The notes beneath the pieces were generated by a model that was not told the origin of the DNA, did no database searches, and saw only the letters and a program-made list of their open reading frames with translations. DNA of 64,000 nt, from assembly GCF_014863355.1 (NCBI RefSeq), contig NZ_JACZEP010000003.1, positions 1-64,000 of the forward strand, read 5' to 3'. This stretch comes from Aminobacter carboxidus (GTDB lineage Bacteria; Pseudomonadota; Alphaproteobacteria; Rhizobiales; Rhizobiaceae). This document shows, piece by piece, positions 8,849-17,161 of the stretch (within the stretch, counting starts at the first letter, position 1; each line of letters starts with the position of its first letter). A program made the translations under genes and the position numbers.

Positions 8849-9777
8849 GCCAGCTGTTCCAGGAAGCCATCATCGTCAGCATCCTTGCTGCAACCGTCCG
8901 CATCGTCACGCCGCTGCTGTTTTCAGCACTCGGCGAGTTGATCACCCAGCGCGCCGGCATCTGGAACATGGGCGTCGAAGGCACCATGCTGACCGGTGCG
9001 TTCGCTGCCTATCTCGCCGCCACAGCAACCGGCTCGCTCTGGCTTGCCGTGTTGGCCGCCGTCCTCGCCGGTGCCCTGATGGGTGCCGTCATCGCATTCA
9101 TGACGTCGCTCATGCGTGTAGATCACTTCATCGCCGGCCTCGGCCTCAACCTGCTCGCTGGCGGACTGACGCTCTATTGGTTCCAGAGCTACATCCAGGG
9201 ACGAGCCCAGCCGACTTTTTCCGGATTCCAGAACGTGGCGATCCCGCTGCTCTCGGACATTCCGCTTTTGGGTCCGGTGCTGTTTTCGCAGCGTGCATTG
9301 ACCTATGTCGCGCTGCTTGCCGTGCCGGCTGTCTGGTTCCTGCTCTACCGCACCCGCTACGGCCTCGAATTGCGCTGCCTCGGCGAAAACCCCAAGGCGC
9401 TCGACGTCAAGGGCTTGAGCGTGACTGCCAGGCAGTTCGCCGCAGTGATGCTGGGCAGCGCCATGACCGGCCTCGGCGGCGGCTTCCTGATGCTCGGCTT
9501 CTCCGATCGCTTCCTCGCCGACTTTACCGCCGGCCGAGGCTGGATCGTCGTCGTCGCGCTGATCGCCGGCAACTGGCGGCCACGCGGCGTGCTGATTGCC
9601 GTCACGGCCTTCGCCTTCCTCGAGTCGCTTGCGACCCACCTTCAGGTCATCGGCGCGCAGGTTCCGCACCAGTTGCTCCTGGCGTTGCCATATCTCGCCT
9701 CGATCGCGCTGCTGATGGGCCTGCGCTTCCGTACCGGCCAACCGGCGCGGCTTGGCGTGCCTTATGCAAGGGAGTGA
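8845..9777 (+). CDS. ABC transporter permease 2 (nucleoside type)
   Basis: A 310-residue, strongly hydrophobic protein, the second permease of the BMP-type system. It carries GIWNMGVEGTMLTGAF near the N-terminus and LRCLGENPKALDVKGLSV in the conserved loop, both characteristic of the NupQ-like partner. Its ATG overlaps the stop of the first permease. It is the last gene of the operon; a strong terminator follows about 130 bases downstream. Confidence 0.9.
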   Translation: MSQLFQEAIIVSILAATVRIVTPLLFSALGELITQRAGIWNMGVEGTMLTGAFAAYLAATATGSLWLAVLAAVLAGALMGAVIAFMTSLMRVDHFIAGLGLNLLAGGLTLYWFQSYIQGRAQPTFSGFQNVAIPLLSDIPLLGPVLFSQRALTYVALLAVPAVWFLLYRTRYGLELRCLGENPKALDVKGLSVTARQFAAVMLGSAMTGLGGGFLMLGFSDRFLADFTAGRGWIVVVALIAGNWRPRGVLIAVTAFAFLESLATHLQVIGAQVPHQLLLALPYLASIALLMGLRFRTGQPARLGVPYARE

Positions 9778-9905
9778 TTGGCCGGGCAGAATCCGTGAAA
9801 ATCTCATCAGCAATAGTCGCGATTGAAACGGCTCGTTGAAAGGGCCTTTGCCAAAGCAGCGGATGGAACAGTGCGGGGCAGGGGACTGCCGACTTTCGAC
9901 CATTT

Positions 9906-9940
9906 ATGCCCGGTCAAGCGAGAGCTTGGCCGGGCATTTT
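9906..9940 (+). terminator. Rho-independent terminator of the Rieske/deaminase/transporter operon
   Basis: A 14-base stem, ATGCCCGGTCAAGC (9906-9919) with GCTTGGCCGGGCAT (9924-9937), closed by the tetraloop GAGA and followed by TTTT. The single mismatch is a G-U wobble. It ends the rightward transcript that begins near 1699. Between here and the operator near 10165 I see nothing that looks like a gene. Confidence 0.85.
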
Positions 9941-10164
9941 CTGTTCCCGTCGGTCTGTGCGCAGATCTCTTGCTGCCAATTCGCCGCCGGAACCGATCGA
10001 CTTTGCCGGCTTACACATTCCCTTTCTGCCGCCCCAAGTGTCCCGCTGCCGTCATGGTGTTCGACGTCCGCGCGCGGCTTCCTGTGGCCAGCGCCACGAC
10101 TGTTCCCCGATGCCGGGTCGATGCTGCGGGAAACGATGGCCGGCGCTCATGGGCAGTGAAAACA

Positions 10165-10198
10165 TGGACATTCGTATTGACACAAATACAGATGTTCA
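10165..10198. promoter_or_regulatory. Site A: candidate SorC operator over the DRL/E1/E2 operon promoter
   Basis: Inverted repeat with left arm TGGACATTCGT (10165-10175), a 12-base gap and right arm ACAGATGTTCA (10188-10198). The arms match at 8 of 11 positions. The gap holds a perfect TTGACA (10177-10182), a likely -35 element; the -10 is weak, as is common in this group. The right arm resembles those at 22672 and 31120, and the arm length and 12-base gap equal those at 31097-31130. Binding by the SorC regulator at 28488 or 30002 is inferred from proximity and family habit. Confidence 0.6.
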
Positions 10199-10246
10199 TT
10201 ACCTCTGAGCGCAATTGCAGTGCCTTTGCTCGGGAGGAACCATCGG

Positions 10247-11572
10247 ATGACCATCAACGTCGCACCAGTCGGCTTGGCGCGGGACCTCGTGGAGCGGCAG
10301 AAGTCGGGCAAGCCGATCCGCATCGGGCTGATCGGCTCTGGCGAGATGGGCACCGACATTGTGGCGCGGGTGGCACACATGCCGGGCATCGAGGTCGGCG
10401 CGATCTCCGAGCTCAGCCTGCCCAATGCGCATCGCGCCGTTGACATTGCCTACCAGGAGAAGGGCCATGCCCGCGAAGTCGGTAGCGGCTCGGCGCTGAA
10501 CGAAGCCATCGAGGCCGGCAAGATCGCCGTCACCAACGATGCCGACCTGATCCTCAACAGCGGCCTGATCGACGTCGTCATCGATGCGACGGGTGTGCCC
10601 GCCGTCGGTGCCGAGATCGGCCTGCGCGCCATGGAGCATGGCAAACATCTGGTGATGATGAATGTCGAGGCCGACGTCACCATCGGCGCTTATCTCAAGT
10701 CGGAAGCCGACCGTCTTGGCGTGACCTATTCGCTCGGCGCCGGCGACGAGCCGTCGTCCTGCATGGAGCTGATCGAGTTCGTCTCGGCGATGGGCCACAC
10801 CATCGTGGCCGCCGGCAAGGGCAAGAACAACCCGCTCAACATCGATGCGGTGCCGCACGACTATGCCGAGGAAGCCAAGCGCCGCAACATGAACGTGCGC
10901 ATGCTCGTCGAGTTCGTCGACGGCTCCAAGACCATGGTCGAGATGGCGGCGATCGCCAACGCCACGGGGCTGGTGCCCGACAAGGCCGGCATGCACGGTC
11001 CGGCAGCGACCTTGCCGGAGCTCAACAAGGTGCTTGTGCCCGAAAAGGACGGCGGCGTGCTGACCAGGGTCGGCGTCGTCGACTATTCGATCGGCAAGGG
11101 TGTGGCGCCTGGTGTCTTTGTCATCGCCGACATGTCGCATCCGCGCATCCGCGAACGCATGGAAGACCTGAAGATGGGCCATGGTCCGTATTTCACCTTC
11201 CACCGGCCCTATCATTTGACCTCGCTCGAGGTGCCGCTGACCTGTGCCCGTGTGGTTCTCTACGGCAAGGCCGACATGGTGCCGCTGGCCAAACCGGTGG
11301 CCGATGTCTGCGCCGTTGCCAAGAAGGACCTGAACCCCGGCGACGCACTCGATGCCATCGGTGAATACACCTACCGCGCCTGGATCATGACGACGGGCGA
11401 AGCACGTGCGGCGAAAGCCATCCCGTGCGGCCTGCTGCAGGGCGGCACGGTCACCGCGCCGATCAAGAAGGGCGAACTGATCACATCAGCCAACGCAGCG
11501 GTCGCGCCAAACTCGAAGATCGCCGAGCTCAGGGCACGTCAGGACCGGCTGGTCTATGGAGCGGAGGCATGA
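10247..11572 (+). CDS. DRL-type oxidoreductase (DXR-like, SAF domain)
   Basis: A 441-residue NAD(P)-binding oxidoreductase with GLIGSGEMG (about 27-35) as dinucleotide loop and a C-terminal SAF-like domain (IKKGELITSANAA). From memory it is very like the Brucella abortus DRL protein along its whole length, including the N-terminus, GAGDEPSSCMELIEFVSA, KGKNNPLN and GPYFTFHRPYHLTSLEVP. DRL interconverts 1-deoxy-D-xylulose 5-phosphate and 2-C-methyl-D-erythritol 4-phosphate. Automatic annotation often calls this family homoserine-dehydrogenase-like or FlgA-like. GGGAGGA gives a strong ribosome binding site. Its ATGA overlap with an E1alpha gene and the SorC-type site upstream suggest a catabolic role here, running in the oxidative direction. 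A related substrate cannot be excluded. Confidence 0.8.
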   Translation: MTINVAPVGLARDLVERQKSGKPIRIGLIGSGEMGTDIVARVAHMPGIEVGAISELSLPNAHRAVDIAYQEKGHAREVGSGSALNEAIEAGKIAVTNDADLILNSGLIDVVIDATGVPAVGAEIGLRAMEHGKHLVMMNVEADVTIGAYLKSEADRLGVTYSLGAGDEPSSCMELIEFVSAMGHTIVAAGKGKNNPLNIDAVPHDYAEEAKRRNMNVRMLVEFVDGSKTMVEMAAIANATGLVPDKAGMHGPAATLPELNKVLVPEKDGGVLTRVGVVDYSIGKGVAPGVFVIADMSHPRIRERMEDLKMGHGPYFTFHRPYHLTSLEVPLTCARVVLYGKADMVPLAKPVADVCAVAKKDLNPGDALDAIGEYTYRAWIMTTGEARAAKAIPCGLLQGGTVTAPIKKGELITSANAAVAPNSKIAELRARQDRLVYGAEA

Positions 11573-12603
11573 CAGTGGCCCAGGCTAAGCCCAAGGACCT
11601 GCCGGTGGGTGCGAACCTGCCCTTCATCTACCGCGAATACAGCGCCGAGCGGCTGAAGCAGGCGTTGCACAAGATGTATCTCATCCGCCAGTTCGAAGAG
11701 GGCGCGGAAGAGTCCTATATGCGCGGCCTGATCCACGGCACGATGCACCTGTCCATCGGCCAGGAAGCCAGCGCCATGGGCATCTGCATGCCGCTGACCA
11801 ATGACGACCAGATCACCTCGACACATCGCGGCCATGGCCACTGCATCGCCAAGGGCGCGGAAGTGTCGAGGATGTTCGCCGAGTTCTTTGGCAAGACGAC
11901 GGGCTATTGCGGCGGCCTTGGCGGCTCGATGCACATTGCCGACGTGTCGACCGGCAATCTCGGTGCCAACGGTATCGTCGGTGGCGGCATTCCGATCGCC
12001 GTGGGTGCTGCACTCACCGCCAAGCGTCTGAAGTCGGACCGCGTCGTCATCTCCTTCTTCGGCGACGGCGCCAACAATGAGGGCGCTTTTCATGAGGCGC
12101 TCAATATGGCCTCGTTGTGGAAGCTGCCGGTCATCTTCGTCTGCGAAAACAACGGCTATGGCATGTCGACCTCGATGGCCCGCTCGACGGCGGTGCCGAA
12201 TGTCGCTGATCGTGCTGCGGCCTATTCGATGCCGGGCGTGATCGTCGACGGCAACGTGCTGTCTGATGTTGCCGAAGCCAGCCATGAGGCGGTTCGCCGG
12301 GCGCGGGCGGGCGAGGGGCCGACGCTGATCGAATCCAAGACCTACCGTTATCGCGGCCACTCCAAGAGCGACCGCAACCGCTACCGGACCAAGGAAGAGA
12401 TCGAGGACTGGATGACCAACCGCGATCCGATCGTCCGCTATGAAAATGAACTGATGGAATTCGGCATCATCGACAAGGCCGGCGTCGAGGCCATCCGCGA
12501 GGCGGTTGCCAAGGAAATCGCCGACGGCATCGAGTTCGCCAAGGCAAGCCCGTCGCCCGAGATTCGCGATCTCGAACGCTACGTCTACACGGAGACTGTG
12601 TAA
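11569..12603 (+). CDS. Thiamine-diphosphate-dependent dehydrogenase E1 alpha subunit (acetoin/pyruvate type)
   Basis: A 344-residue E1alpha. The thiamine diphosphate motif runs from GDGANNEG (starting at 165) to ENNGYG (NN at 194-195), and THRGHGH (85-91) is the active-site loop. The ATG overlaps the DRL stop by ATGA, so a much longer upstream frame is not used. With the E1beta at 12603 it forms the heterotetrameric decarboxylase or cleaving component. The adjoining E2 is of acetoin-dehydrogenase (AcoC) type, so the complex probably cleaves an acyloin rather than decarboxylating pyruvate. Coupling to DRL makes 1-deoxyxylulose 5-phosphate, itself an acyloin, a candidate substrate. Confidence 0.88.
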   Translation: MTVAQAKPKDLPVGANLPFIYREYSAERLKQALHKMYLIRQFEEGAEESYMRGLIHGTMHLSIGQEASAMGICMPLTNDDQITSTHRGHGHCIAKGAEVSRMFAEFFGKTTGYCGGLGGSMHIADVSTGNLGANGIVGGGIPIAVGAALTAKRLKSDRVVISFFGDGANNEGAFHEALNMASLWKLPVIFVCENNGYGMSTSMARSTAVPNVADRAAAYSMPGVIVDGNVLSDVAEASHEAVRRARAGEGPTLIESKTYRYRGHSKSDRNRYRTKEEIEDWMTNRDPIVRYENELMEFGIIDKAGVEAIREAVAKEIADGIEFAKASPSPEIRDLERYVYTETV

Positions 12604-13601
12604 TGGATCAGGCCGTGCGTGAGCTGAGCTATGCCCAGGCGATCCAGGAAGCCATGGCGATCGCCATGGAGACCGACGAGCGCGTGTTTTTGATGGGCGA
12701 GGATATCGGCGTCTATGGCGGTGCCTTCCAGGTCACCGGCGATCTTGTCGAGCGTTTCGGTGCCGACCGCGTCATCGACACGCCGATCTCCGAACTCGGT
12801 GGCGCCGGCGTTGCAGTCGGTGCCGCGGTGACCGGCCTCAGGCCGATCTTCGAGTTCCAGTTCTCCGACTTCGCCACGCTTGCCATGGAGCAGATCGTCA
12901 ACCAGGCCGCCAAGATGCGCTACATGCTGGGTGGCGCGGTTTCGGTGCCCGTGGTCATGCGCTTTCCGGCAGGGTCAGGTACTGGTGCCGCCGCCCAGCA
13001 CAGCCAGAGCCTCGAGGCTTGGCTCGGCCATGTGCCCGGTCTCAAGGTCATCCAGCCGGCGACCCCATACGACGCCAAGGGCATGTTGCTCGCGGCTGTT
13101 GCCGACCCGGATCCGGTGATGATCTTCGAGCACAAGCTGCTCTACAAGACCAAGGGCCCGGTGCCCGAGGGCTATTACACCGTGCCTATCGGCAAGGCGG
13201 CGATCCGCCGCGAAGGCCGAGACCTGACCATCGTCGCCACTTCGATCATGGTGCACAAGGCGCTTGAAGCCGCCAAGACGCTCGAGGCCGAGGGCATCGA
13301 CGTCGAGGTCGTCGACCTGCGCACCATCAGGCCGATGGACAAGGAAACCGTTATCGAAAGCGTCAAGAAGACCTCGCGTCTACTCTGCGTCTACGAAGGC
13401 GTGAAGACGCTCGGCGTCGGCGCCGAAGTCAGCGCCATGATTGCCGAGAGCGAGGCCTTCGACTTCCTCGACGCGCCGATCGTTCGCCTTGGCGGCGCCG
13501 AGACGCCGATCCCCTACAATCCGGACCTTGAAAAGGCGACCGTACCGCAGGTGCCCGACATCCTGGCCGCCGCGCGCAGCCTCGCCATGGGGGGCCGCTA
13601 G
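12603..13601 (+). CDS. Thiamine-diphosphate-dependent dehydrogenase E1 beta subunit (acetoin/pyruvate type)
   Basis: A 332-residue transketolase-like E1beta with the pyrimidine-binding half ([28 protein letters not shown]) and the C-terminal transketolase domain ([15 protein letters not shown]). The start ATG shares one base with the TAA of E1alpha (TAATG). It completes the E1 heterotetramer. Size and motifs do not separate pyruvate, acetoin and related acyloin enzymes; the E2 architecture is the better guide. Confidence 0.9.
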   Translation: MDQAVRELSYAQAIQEAMAIAMETDERVFLMGEDIGVYGGAFQVTGDLVERFGADRVIDTPISELGGAGVAVGAAVTGLRPIFEFQFSDFATLAMEQIVNQAAKMRYMLGGAVSVPVVMRFPAGSGTGAAAQHSQSLEAWLGHVPGLKVIQPATPYDAKGMLLAAVADPDPVMIFEHKLLYKTKGPVPEGYYTVPIGKAAIRREGRDLTIVATSIMVHKALEAAKTLEAEGIDVEVVDLRTIRPMDKETVIESVKKTSRLLCVYEGVKTLGVGAEVSAMIAESEAFDFLDAPIVRLGGAETPIPYNPDLEKATVPQVPDILAAARSLAMGGR

Positions 13602-13604
13602 GCC

Positions 13605-14969
13605 ATGCCGGTCGAAGTAATCCTGCCCAAGGTCGACATGGACATGGCGACCGGACGCATCTCGCGCTGGTATGTCGGCGAAGGTGCGACGGTCAAGAAA
13701 GGCGACCTGCTGTTCGAGATCGAGACCGACAAGGCGGCGATGGAGATCGACGCGCCGGCCTCCGGCACCATCCGCGACATATCGGGCAAGGAAGGCATCG
13801 ACATCCCGGTCGGTGAAGCCGTGGCCTGGATCTATGCCGAAGGCGAGGCGACCAAGCCGGCGAAGGATGCTGTTGCCGATGCCACGCCAGTGCAGGAAGT
13901 CGTGCCTGCTGCGGCTGCTCCGGTCGCGGCAGCTCCGGCCGCTCTGCCTGAACTCGCGCCGGCGAACCCAGGCAAGCCGTCGAATGGCACCCGCGCCACG
14001 CCGCTGGCTCGCCGTCTGGCGGCGGCGGCCGGTTTGCAGCTCGATGCCATCGCCGGTTCCGGGCCCCGAGGCCGCGTCATGCGCAGTGACGTCGAGACAG
14101 CCATTGCGGCGCCTGCGCCGGCGGCATCTGTTCCGGCCAAGCCCGCTCCCATCGTTTCCAGGCCGTCGGCATCCTCCCAGCCACGGCCGGCGCCACAGCG
14201 GTCCGCTGGCGCGGCACCGCTCAACTTCGCCTGGCTGCGACAGGGTGAAGGGCGACCGATCGTGCTGATCCACGGCTTCGGCGCGGACCTCAACAGCTGG
14301 CGGCCGATGCTGGCTGCCGGCCCCGTCGATGCGCCATTGCTGGCGCTCGACCTGCCCGGACATGGCGGCTCACCACGCCAGACGCCTGCCGACCTCGATG
14401 CCATCGCTTGTGATGTCGAGGCAACGCTGGCAGCACTCGACGTCGGCCCGGCGCTGCTCGTCGGACACTCCTTTGGCGGAGCCGTGGCGGCGACCGTCGC
14501 CGCGCGTGGCCATGCCGATGTCCGTGCATTGGCCCTGATCGCCCCTGCGGGCCTCGGGCCTGAAATCAACGGTGCCTTCCTGCAGGGCTTCGTACGGGCC
14601 AAGAGCGAAGCGAGCCTGACGCCCTGGCTGCGGCTGCTCGTCGCCGACGAGGCGGTGCTGTCAAAACCCTTCGTCAACGCGACGCTGGCGCAGGCAGCCG
14701 ATGCCGAGTTGCGCGCCGCGCAAGCCGAGATATCGGACCGCTTCTTTGCCGACGGCACCCAGACCTTCGACATCAGGGGGCTGCTGGCGGCCTTGCGCAT
14801 GCCGGTCCGTGTCATTGTCGGTGCCAACGACCGGATCATCCCAGCGAGCCAGTCTCTGGGACTGCCTGGCGAGGTGGCGCTGCATGTGTTTGCGGCCACC
14901 GGCCACATGCCGCAGGTCGAGCGGCGCGAGCAAGTGCTGAAAATCCTGCTGGAGATGGTGCGGGTCTAG
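13605..14969 (+). CDS. E2 of acetoin-dehydrogenase type: lipoyl domain + E3-binding domain + alpha/beta-hydrolase
   Basis: A 454-residue protein with three parts. Residues 1-78 are a lipoyl domain with the lipoylation lysine K43 in ETDKAAME. After an Ala/Pro linker, residues about 128-167 form the peripheral subunit-binding domain (TPLARRLAA, GSGPRGRV). Residues about 205-454 form an alpha/beta-hydrolase with HGFGADLNSW, nucleophile S289 in GHSFGG, an aspartate in GANDRIIP and the histidine of TGHMPQVE. The usual acyltransferase domain of pyruvate dehydrogenase E2 is replaced by the hydrolase fold, as in AcoC proteins. No E3 (dihydrolipoamide dehydrogenase) gene lies nearby, so E3 must be shared. 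Confidence 0.9.
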   Translation: MPVEVILPKVDMDMATGRISRWYVGEGATVKKGDLLFEIETDKAAMEIDAPASGTIRDISGKEGIDIPVGEAVAWIYAEGEATKPAKDAVADATPVQEVVPAAAAPVAAAPAALPELAPANPGKPSNGTRATPLARRLAAAAGLQLDAIAGSGPRGRVMRSDVETAIAAPAPAASVPAKPAPIVSRPSASSQPRPAPQRSAGAAPLNFAWLRQGEGRPIVLIHGFGADLNSWRPMLAAGPVDAPLLALDLPGHGGSPRQTPADLDAIACDVEATLAALDVGPALLVGHSFGGAVAATVAARGHADVRALALIAPAGLGPEINGAFLQGFVRAKSEASLTPWLRLLVADEAVLSKPFVNATLAQAADAELRAAQAEISDRFFADGTQTFDIRGLLAALRMPVRVIVGANDRIIPASQSLGLPGEVALHVFAATGHMPQVERREQVLKILLEMVRV

Positions 14970-14982
14970 CAGCTTTTCTTCT

Positions 14983-15011
14983 AGATCCTCGCGCTGCCAG
15001 CGCGGGGATCT
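14983..15011. terminator. Hairpin between convergent E2 and RpiR genes
   Basis: AGATCCTCGCGCT (14983-14995) and AGCGCGGGGATCT (14999-15011) pair along 13 bases with one G-U wobble and a 3-base loop. There is no T-run on either side, so it may be a weak or factor-assisted bidirectional terminator between the rightward E2 gene and the leftward RpiR gene. Confidence 0.5.
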
Positions 15012-15040
15012 GGCATTCGTTGGCAGCTGGCTCCGCTGGA

Positions 15041-15895
15041 TCAGCTCTCGAAATCGCCAAAAGTATTCTGCAGCCGGGTCAGCAGGTCGACGCGTTCGCC
15101 GACCTCGTCGCCGAGCAGCACGATGATGTTGCTCAGCATCAGGTCCATCACCGCGATGATCGTTGCCGAGCCGTCCCAGAGCGGACCGTGCGATCCTGGT
15201 ACGACGAGGCAGATGTCGGAAACCTCCGGCCCCCACGGGCAGAACTCGTCGGTCAGCAGAACGACCTTGACGCCCATACGCCTCGCCTCCATGGCGAGCG
15301 GGCGTGCCTTGGCAGCAAAGCGGCGGACGTCGTGCAGGAACAGCACGCGACCCTCGACCGAACCGTCGAGCAGTTCGGCATAGGTACCGTTCAGCCCGTC
15401 GACGAACTGCACGCGCGGCCGTGTGTAGGATAGCTGGCTGGCGAAATACTGGGCGATGCCGCGGACGTTCTGGTAGGCCGCGACATAGACCTCGCTCGCC
15501 GAAACCAGGGCGTCGATCGTCTGCTGCCACTCAGGTGCGGCGGTCAGCTCGTAGATCCGGCCGAGATTGTCGATCTGCTGCTGGATGAGCCCGGCGAGCA
15601 GCTTGCCCTCGCGGATATCTTCCCGGAAGCGGTCGACCGGTCCCTTGACCTGCCAGGCGGGGTTGGAGCTGCCGCGCCGCAACTCGTGCTTCAACTGGTC
15701 GAGGCCATCGAAGCCCATGCGGCGCAGGTAACGCCCGACGGTCATCGGCGACAGTTCGAGGCGGGTGGCGATGGATCGCGCCGTCTCGAACGGGATTTCA
15801 GCCAGGTTGCGCTCGATGTAGTTCGCAATCAGCTTGTCGGATTTCGACCGCCTCAGCTCCTCGCTTTGCACGAGCTTCAGGATTCGCTGCGCCAT
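15041..15895 (-). CDS. RpiR/MurR-family transcriptional regulator
   Basis: A 284-residue regulator with an N-terminal HTH_6 domain (about 1-77, with PFETARSIATRLELSPMTVG as the recognition region) and a C-terminal SIS phosphosugar-binding fold (about 120-240). It follows the polyamine-type binding protein gene on the same strand, 31 bases downstream, and probably controls that transporter. RpiR proteins usually sense phosphosugars, but those beside amino-acid or peptide transporters may sense other ligands. Its effector is unknown. Confidence 0.88.
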   Translation of the reverse strand: MAQRILKLVQSEELRRSKSDKLIANYIERNLAEIPFETARSIATRLELSPMTVGRYLRRMGFDGLDQLKHELRRGSSNPAWQVKGPVDRFREDIREGKLLAGLIQQQIDNLGRIYELTAAPEWQQTIDALVSASEVYVAAYQNVRGIAQYFASQLSYTRPRVQFVDGLNGTYAELLDGSVEGRVLFLHDVRRFAAKARPLAMEARRMGVKVVLLTDEFCPWGPEVSDICLVVPGSHGPLWDGSATIIAVMDLMLSNIIVLLGDEVGERVDLLTRLQNTFGDFES

Positions 15896-15926
15896 GTCCT
15901 CTCCGGCCGGCCGCCTGGTGGCGGGG

Positions 15927-17009
15927 CTACTGCGCTGTCTTCACCTTGGTCCAGACCCGGTCAAGCTGGCGCAGACCTGGGCCCAAATCCTCGAAGATCT
16001 GCAGCCGCTGCATCGTCTCGGGCGAAGGATTGATCTCCTTGCTATTCTTGATGTTGTCGGGGGTCAATTGCCGTGCCGGCACGTTGGCCGTGCCGTTCGT
16101 CTGCTGCGAAACGTTGAGTGCCGCGATCTCGGGACGGGTGTAGAACTGCAGGAACTTGAGCGCGCTGTCCTTGTTGGGCGCGGTCTTGAGGACGCAGATG
16201 TCCTCCTGATACATGGTGGCGCCTTCTTCCGGGATGACGTAGCCGAGGTCGGCCGTGTTGGCCAACACGTCGACCATGGCGCCGACGAAGAAGTGTCCCG
16301 CCGCAACGTCGCCCGACTGCACCATCGCGCGGGTCTCGTAGGTGAAGGCGGCAACGTCAGGCTTCATGGCGATGATCGTGTCGGCTGCCTGCTGTAACTC
16401 GGTGGGGTCGGTCGAATTGACCTTGTGGCCATTGAGGATCAGGCCAACTGCCAGAACCTCGCGCATGTCGTCGAGCAGCGTGAACTTCAGGCCCTTGGCT
16501 TCGACGGTGGCGATCAAATCCTTCCAGCCGGTGATGTCCTTGCCGAGGATCTTGCGGTTGTAGAAGATGCCCACCGAGCCGAATGCGTAGGGCAGGCAAT
16601 ACTCGCCCTTGGGGTCGCTCTTGGCGCGCATGAACCCCGGATCGATGTTCTTGAAACCCTCATAGGTGTTGATGTCGGTTTTCTCGAGCAGGTCGAGCTT
16701 GGCCATGATGTCTTGCATGTGCACCGAGGGGAAGACGATGTCGTAGCCCGTGGCTCCGCCCTGGATCTTGGCCAGCATCTCCTCGTTCGACGAGTATGTC
16801 GACAGGTTGACCTTGATCTGGGTCTCTTCCTCAAACTTCTTCAGCACCGCTGGATTGATGTATTCGCCCCAGTTGTAGATGTTGAGCTCGGCAGCGGCGG
16901 CAGGCGCCACCGTTACGGCAACCGCCGCAAGCGAAATTGCCGCGACCTGCGCCAAAAGGCTCCGCCTGGTCGGCAGGATGCCGGCGAGGGCATGGTTCAT
17001 GATCCTCAT
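15927..17009 (-). CDS. Polyamine-type (PotD/PotF) ABC transporter substrate-binding protein
   Basis: A 360-residue periplasmic protein. The N-terminus has a twin-arginine pair (PTRRSLL) before a hydrophobic stretch ending in APAAAAE, so export may use Tat. The mature protein opens with LNIYNWGEYINPAVLKKFEE, the hallmark of spermidine/putrescine binding proteins. GAGGAGAA precedes the ATG at 17009. It diverges from the ATPase/permease genes beginning at 17162, so the binding protein and regulator form one transcript and the transport core the other. The ligand may be a polyamine, opine or peptide-like compound; the coupled peptidase at 19990 favours an amide or small peptide. Confidence 0.88.
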   Translation of the reverse strand: MRIMNHALAGILPTRRSLLAQVAAISLAAVAVTVAPAAAAELNIYNWGEYINPAVLKKFEEETQIKVNLSTYSSNEEMLAKIQGGATGYDIVFPSVHMQDIMAKLDLLEKTDINTYEGFKNIDPGFMRAKSDPKGEYCLPYAFGSVGIFYNRKILGKDITGWKDLIATVEAKGLKFTLLDDMREVLAVGLILNGHKVNSTDPTELQQAADTIIAMKPDVAAFTYETRAMVQSGDVAAGHFFVGAMVDVLANTADLGYVIPEEGATMYQEDICVLKTAPNKDSALKFLQFYTRPEIAALNVSQQTNGTANVPARQLTPDNIKNSKEINPSPETMQRLQIFEDLGPGLRQLDRVWTKVKTAQ

Positions 17010-17161
17010 CGAATTCTCCTCTGTTGGTGTCTGCCCATTGCAGGCCGGCCTTCGAGTGCTCCGGCTACGGCTTCTGGCGGCCGTTGACTTGAATGATCAA
17101 ATGGTATCCAAATCTCTCGATCGCACAAGAGTTATTTAGATAACAATTCGGGGAACGGCAG
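17010..17161. promoter_or_regulatory. Divergent control region of the polyamine-type transporter
   Basis: A 152-base region between the binding-protein gene and the ATPase gene. It holds a TTGACT (17084-17089) and an AT-rich stretch up to 17145 with TGATCAAATG and TATTTAGATAAC, a plausible place for promoters and an RpiR operator. The TGATCA here resembles only half of the SorC-type half-site, so I do not count it in that set. GGGGAA gives the ribosome binding site for 17162. Confidence 0.4.

Noticed and set aside
10247-11572. Calling this gene homoserine dehydrogenase or flagellar FlgA-like from its Rossmann and SAF parts
   Set aside because: The full-length pattern fits the DRL family far better, and neither homoserine nor flagellar genes are nearby.
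17091-17104. TGATCAAATG in the polyamine-type transporter promoter as a fourth SorC-type site
   Set aside because: Only the first six bases match the TGATCATTTGT half-site, there is no paired arm, and this operon has its own RpiR regulator.
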